Below are positions 6,282 through 8,262 of a stretch of DNA of 8,262 nt, piece by piece. Numbering within the stretch: the first letter of the stretch is position 1; each line of letters starts with the position of its first letter. Below the pieces are notes generated by a model. That model was not told the origin of the DNA, ran no database searches, and saw only the letters and a program-made list of their open reading frames with translations. A program made the translations under genes and the position numbers. The stretch comes from C7867-001 sp035533615 (lineage in GTDB: Bacteria; Patescibacteriota; Minisyncoccia; Phycocordibacterales; Phycocordibacteraceae). Location: NCBI GenBank assembly GCA_035533615.1, contig DATLTM010000013.1, positions 1 to 8,262 on the forward strand, given 5' to 3'.

Positions 6282-7262
6282 ATGCAATCGTTTTGGAATA
6301 CTCTGAAGAAGCCGTTTTTTGTGATGGCACCGATGGCGGATGTCACCGATGTTGCCTTCCGCGCGCTCGTTGCGGCGAGGGGTGCCCCGGACGTCTCCTG
6401 GACAGAGTTCGTCTCGGCCGACGGTTTGTACCATACCCGAGAAATACAGAAGATGAAGGATGCAGAGAATCCGCTGATGCGCGACCTCTTGTTTAGTAAA
6501 GGCGAGCATCCTATCGTCGCACAGGTATTTTCAAGCAGGCCCGAGATGATTGTGTATGCAGCTAAGCTCGTTGCAGAGCTCGGTTTTGACGGCATGGATA
6601 TCAACATGGGTTGTCCGGATCGCGCCATAGAGCGGCAGGGATGTGGCGCGGCGATGATCAAGAATCCGAAGCTCGCCCAAGAACTTATCCGCACGGCACA
6701 AGGGGCGGGCAGTCTGCCGGTCTCGGTGAAGACGCGGGTCGGGTACAACAAAGAGTCGCTTGACGAGTGGCTAACTGCACTTCTAGAAGCTAATCCTACC
6801 GCCATCACTCTCCATCTGCGTACGCGCAAAGAGATGTCGCTTGTGCCCGCCGACTGGGAATTGATGAAGAAGGCGGTCGTGCTGCGCGACCGCGTGAATC
6901 CCAGTGTGCTTCTCATCGGCAACGGCGACGTACAGGATTTGGAGGACGGACGTGCGAAGATTGCAGAATCTGGGTGCGACGGCGCGATGCTCGGCCGTGC
7001 GATGTTCGGCAACCCATGGGTCTTTGCGGGTAAGAAGCCGGGAGATACATCGCTTGCGGAAAAGCTCGCATCGCTCACGGAACTCGCTTACGGATTCGAA
7101 AAGATCTCTCCACCAAAGAATTTTGCGATACTGAAAAAGCACATCAAAGCATTCGTCACCGGCTTCGCCGGAGCCGTTGAACTTCGCGCGAGGCTGATGC
7201 AAGCCGAATCCGCAAACGAGATAGAGAAGATTGCGCTTGACGCTGTCAGACTGCGGGTATAA
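6282..7262 (+). CDS. dus: tRNA-dihydrouridine synthase
   Basis: A 326-residue FMN-dependent enzyme that reduces uridines in tRNA D-loops to dihydrouridine using NADPH. The TIM-barrel landmarks are in order: MAPMADVTDVAFR (15-27) at the FMN site; QVFSSRPEM (81-89); the catalytic cysteine C111 in NMGCPDRAIERQG (108-120); K150 in SVKTRVGY; H178 in ITLHLRTR; GNGDV (213-217) and GRAMFGNPW (238-246), the last two being FMN phosphate contacts. Length is normal. Subfamily (A, B or C) and target position cannot be set here. It starts 24 nt after the ftsQ-like stop and is probably in the serS operon. ATG 6282 is the only plausible start because an in-frame TAG lies at 6270-6272. GGAG at 6260-6263 is too far for a normal Shine-Dalgarno; a weak TGG-TAGTGT ends 6 nt before the ATG. 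The stop codon TAA sits inside the next promoter's -10 box. Confidence 0.95.
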   Translation: MQSFWNTLKKPFFVMAPMADVTDVAFRALVAARGAPDVSWTEFVSADGLYHTREIQKMKDAENPLMRDLLFSKGEHPIVAQVFSSRPEMIVYAAKLVAELGFDGMDINMGCPDRAIERQGCGAAMIKNPKLAQELIRTAQGAGSLPVSVKTRVGYNKESLDEWLTALLEANPTAITLHLRTRKEMSLVPADWELMKKAVVLRDRVNPSVLLIGNGDVQDLEDGRAKIAESGCDGAMLGRAMFGNPWVFAGKKPGDTSLAEKLASLTELAYGFEKISPPKNFAILKKHIKAFVTGFAGAVELRARLMQAESANEIEKIALDAVRLRV

Positions 7263-7263
7263 T
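7237..7263 (+). promoter_or_regulatory. Promoter of the 66-aa mini-unit, embedded in the end of dus
   Basis: TTGACG (7237-7242, 5 of 6 to the -35 consensus) is followed after 15 nt by a perfect TATAAT (7258-7263). The spacer is two bases shorter than ideal. The -10 covers the dus stop codon. Transcription should begin near 7270, leaving a leader of about 30 nt before the ATG at 7301, unlike the leaderless layout of the neighbouring genes. Confidence 0.6.
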
Positions 7264-7288
7264 TTTATTACGGATTGTCTCACTTGAC

Positions 7289-7293
7289 GGAGG
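7289..7293 (+). promoter_or_regulatory. Strong Shine-Dalgarno of the 66-aa ORF
   Basis: GGAGG with a 7-nt gap to the ATG at 7301. It is the only canonical ribosome binding site at optimal spacing that I found before a gene in this window, and it fixes the start of the small ORF. Confidence 0.75.
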
Positions 7294-7300
7294 ACTTACC

Positions 7301-7501
7301 ATGACAGAGGGGATTCTTAGTTCTTTAAAGGAGTTAGAAAAACTTGCAGATCGAATCAAGGAAAGTCAGCGTTTCGGGCAGTCTCTTCTGTCTACGGCGA
7401 CGGTGGATTGGGCGGCGACCCTGACCTACCACATCCACAACATCCGCAACGGGCTCAATGCCGATGGACACTCTTCTGTCCGTCCGAGGTCGATCTCTTG
7501 A
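7301..7501 (+). CDS. 66-residue hypothetical protein with own promoter, SD and terminator
   Basis: I do not recognise this protein. It encodes 66 residues starting MTEGILSSLKELEKLADRIK. Residues 3-28 would form an amphipathic charged helix, and residues 36-53 (WAATLTYHIHNIRNGLNA) could form a second one. The tail is Ser/Arg-rich. There is no signal peptide, membrane helix or cysteine, so it should be soluble and cytoplasmic. Evidence that it is real: an optimally spaced GGAGG, a TTGACG/TATAAT promoter just upstream, and an intrinsic terminator starting 18 nt after the stop. The first third uses more A/T-rich codons (TTA, AGT, AAA) than the flanking genes. It lies alone between dus and dnaX. 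An alternative is that the transcript mainly acts as a structured RNA, since its 3' end contains hairpins. I would not assign a function. Confidence 0.6.
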   Translation: MTEGILSSLKELEKLADRIKESQRFGQSLLSTATVDWAATLTYHIHNIRNGLNADGHSSVRPRSIS

Positions 7502-7519
7502 TCATTTCGTGGACCGGAC

Positions 7520-7551
7520 CGGTCGACTGGTAAACCCAGTCGGCCGTTTTT
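7520..7551 (+). terminator. Intrinsic (Rho-independent) terminator
   Basis: An 11-bp GC-rich stem with one G-T wobble pairs 7520-7530 with 7536-7546 around a 5-nt loop (TAAAC), and is directly followed by five T residues (7547-7551). It closes the 66-aa transcription unit and separates it from dnaX, whose -10 begins 16 nt after the T-run. There is no T-run on the other strand, so it works rightward only. Confidence 0.85.
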
Positions 7552-7564
7552 GTTGGAAGCAATT

Positions 7565-7573
7565 TGATATACT
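7565..7573 (+). promoter_or_regulatory. Extended -10 promoter for dnaX
   Basis: TGATATACT is an extended -10 (TGn plus TATACT, 5 of 6). It ends 9 nt before the dnaX ATG, so the transcript should start within a few bases of the start codon. The -35 position falls on the terminator's T-run and has no good match. The 9-nt gap holds GGGAGA, which is too close to the ATG to be an effective Shine-Dalgarno. The layout matches that of serS almost base for base. Confidence 0.5.
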
Positions 7574-7582
7574 CGGGAGACT

Positions 7583-8262
7583 ATGGCGCACCAGTCCCTT
7601 TATCGTACCTATCGTCCCGCGACCTTCGCGGAGGTGGTGGGGCAGGAACAGGTGACGAAGCCACTTTCCGATGCGGCGAAGAATAAAAAGATAGGGCATG
7701 CATATTTATTTGCCGGCAGTCGCGGGCTCGGGAAGACCTCTGTCGCGCGCATCTTCGCGAACGCCATTGGTTGTACCAAGAATGACCTCTACGAGGTGGA
7801 TGCCGCGAGCAATAACAGTGTAGAAGACATCCGTGCACTTACCGAGGGCGTCTACACGCTCCCGTTCGCTTCTCCGTACAAGGTCTACATTCTGGACGAA
7901 GTGCATATGCTTTCTAAATCGGCATGGAATGCATTTCTGAAAACGCTTGAAGAGCCGCCTGCACACGCGGTCTTTATCCTTGCGACGACCGAACTAGAGA
8001 AAGTGCCAGAAACGGTACAGTCGCGTTGCCAAGTGTTTGAATTCAAGAAGCCGACACGCGCAGCACTTGCAAAAATGGTCGCGGTAGTCGCGAAGAAAGA
8101 AGGATACGCGCTTGCGCCCGATGCTGCCGAGCTCATCGCTTTGCTCGCCGAGGGTTCGTATCGTGACGCGCTCTCGGTGTTGCAAAAAGTGTTTGCCGGA
8201 GCGGAAGGGAAATCGCTTTCGCGCGAGGCAGTAGAAGCGGCAACTGGCGCTCCACGCCGCGA
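7583..8262 (+). CDS. dnaX: DNA polymerase III gamma/tau subunit, N-terminal part (cut by window edge)
   Basis: The first 226 residues of the clamp-loader ATPase that opens the sliding clamp and couples replisome parts. The N-terminus LYRTYRPATFAEVVGQEQV is diagnostic. Walker A is GSRGLGKT (45-52), Walker B is YILDEVHML (102-110), sensor 1 is ATTE (134-137), the SRC arginine-finger motif is 147-149 (R148), and sensor 2 is in GSYRDALSVL (R194). Just after Walker A the usual cysteine-rich zinc module is missing: IFANAIGCTKNDLYEVDAAS (57-76) runs straight from the helix to the EVDAASN block with one cysteine (C64) instead of four. As the flanking helices are intact, this looks like a natural shortened form. 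The ATG at 7583 fits the family N-terminus. Domain III and any tau extension lie beyond the window, so gamma versus tau forms cannot be judged. Confidence 0.96.
   Translation, partial: MAHQSLYRTYRPATFAEVVGQEQVTKPLSDAAKNKKIGHAYLFAGSRGLGKTSVARIFANAIGCTKNDLYEVDAASNNSVEDIRALTEGVYTLPFASPYKVYILDEVHMLSKSAWNAFLKTLEEPPAHAVFILATTELEKVPETVQSRCQVFEFKKPTRAALAKMVAVVAKKEGYALAPDAAELIALLAEGSYRDALSVLQKVFAGAEGKSLSREAVEAATGAPRR

Noticed and set aside
6260..6290. GGAGAGATGG...GTGGCCGAATG resembles the 5' end of a tRNA-Ser/Leu gene
   Set aside because: There is no matching anticodon arm, T-arm or acceptor 3' strand downstream, and the dus reading frame runs through the region.
6197..7078. 293-codon minus-strand ORF antisense to dus
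   Set aside because: Ser/Arg/Pro-rich translation without recognisable domains, opposite the catalytic core of dus. It is a shadow ORF.
7264..7551. Possible SRP (4.5S) RNA, tmRNA, 6S RNA or RNase P RNA upstream of dnaX
   Set aside because: SRP RNA genes can lie near dnaX, but I found no SRP tetraloop signature, no tRNA-like end and no RNase P conserved core. The SD and ORF explain the stretch better.

Overview
The window looks like a chromosomal housekeeping segment (roughly mid-50s % GC by eye) from a bacterium with a compact genome. I think a Patescibacteria/CPR member, probably of the Parcubacteria type, is most likely. The reasons are the very tight packing, start codons mostly without Shine-Dalgarno sequences, a DnaX without its zinc module, and an FtsQ-like protein of the short POTRA type. 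This assignment rests on protein style and memory, not on a search. I see no mobile element, CRISPR array, tRNA or rRNA, and nothing that marks recent transfer.

Left half, minus strand (reading from about 4190 down to 1): a small acidic hypothetical protein, an endonuclease/exonuclease/phosphatase (EEP) family hydrolase, DNA topoisomerase I (topA), and the N-terminal 213 residues of a RelA/SpoT-type (p)ppGpp hydrolase that runs off the left edge. Gaps are 3, 31 and 14 nt, so the four genes probably form one operon. Possible internal promoters lie in front of topA and rel.

Right half, plus strand: seryl-tRNA synthetase (serS, 4175), an FtsQ-like POTRA division protein overlapping it by 35 nt, and a tRNA-dihydrouridine synthase (dus). 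These are followed by a separate mini transcription unit (promoter, Shine-Dalgarno, 66-codon ORF, intrinsic terminator) and then the first 226 residues of dnaX, which runs off the right edge. The two halves diverge from one near-palindromic TATA element at 4159-4166.

The genes cover translation (serS, dus), DNA replication and topology (dnaX, topA), division (ftsQ-like) and stringent signalling (rel). I do not see a dedicated new multi-gene system. The points most worth a second look are: a repeated promoter layout in which a TATA-C/G-T -10 box sits 8-9 nt before the ATG, implying leaderless mRNAs for rel, serS and dnaX; the contrasting SD-led 66-aa mini-unit with its own terminator just upstream of dnaX; a DnaX lacking the cysteine zinc module; and an unresolved start or possible frameshift in the small divergent gene.
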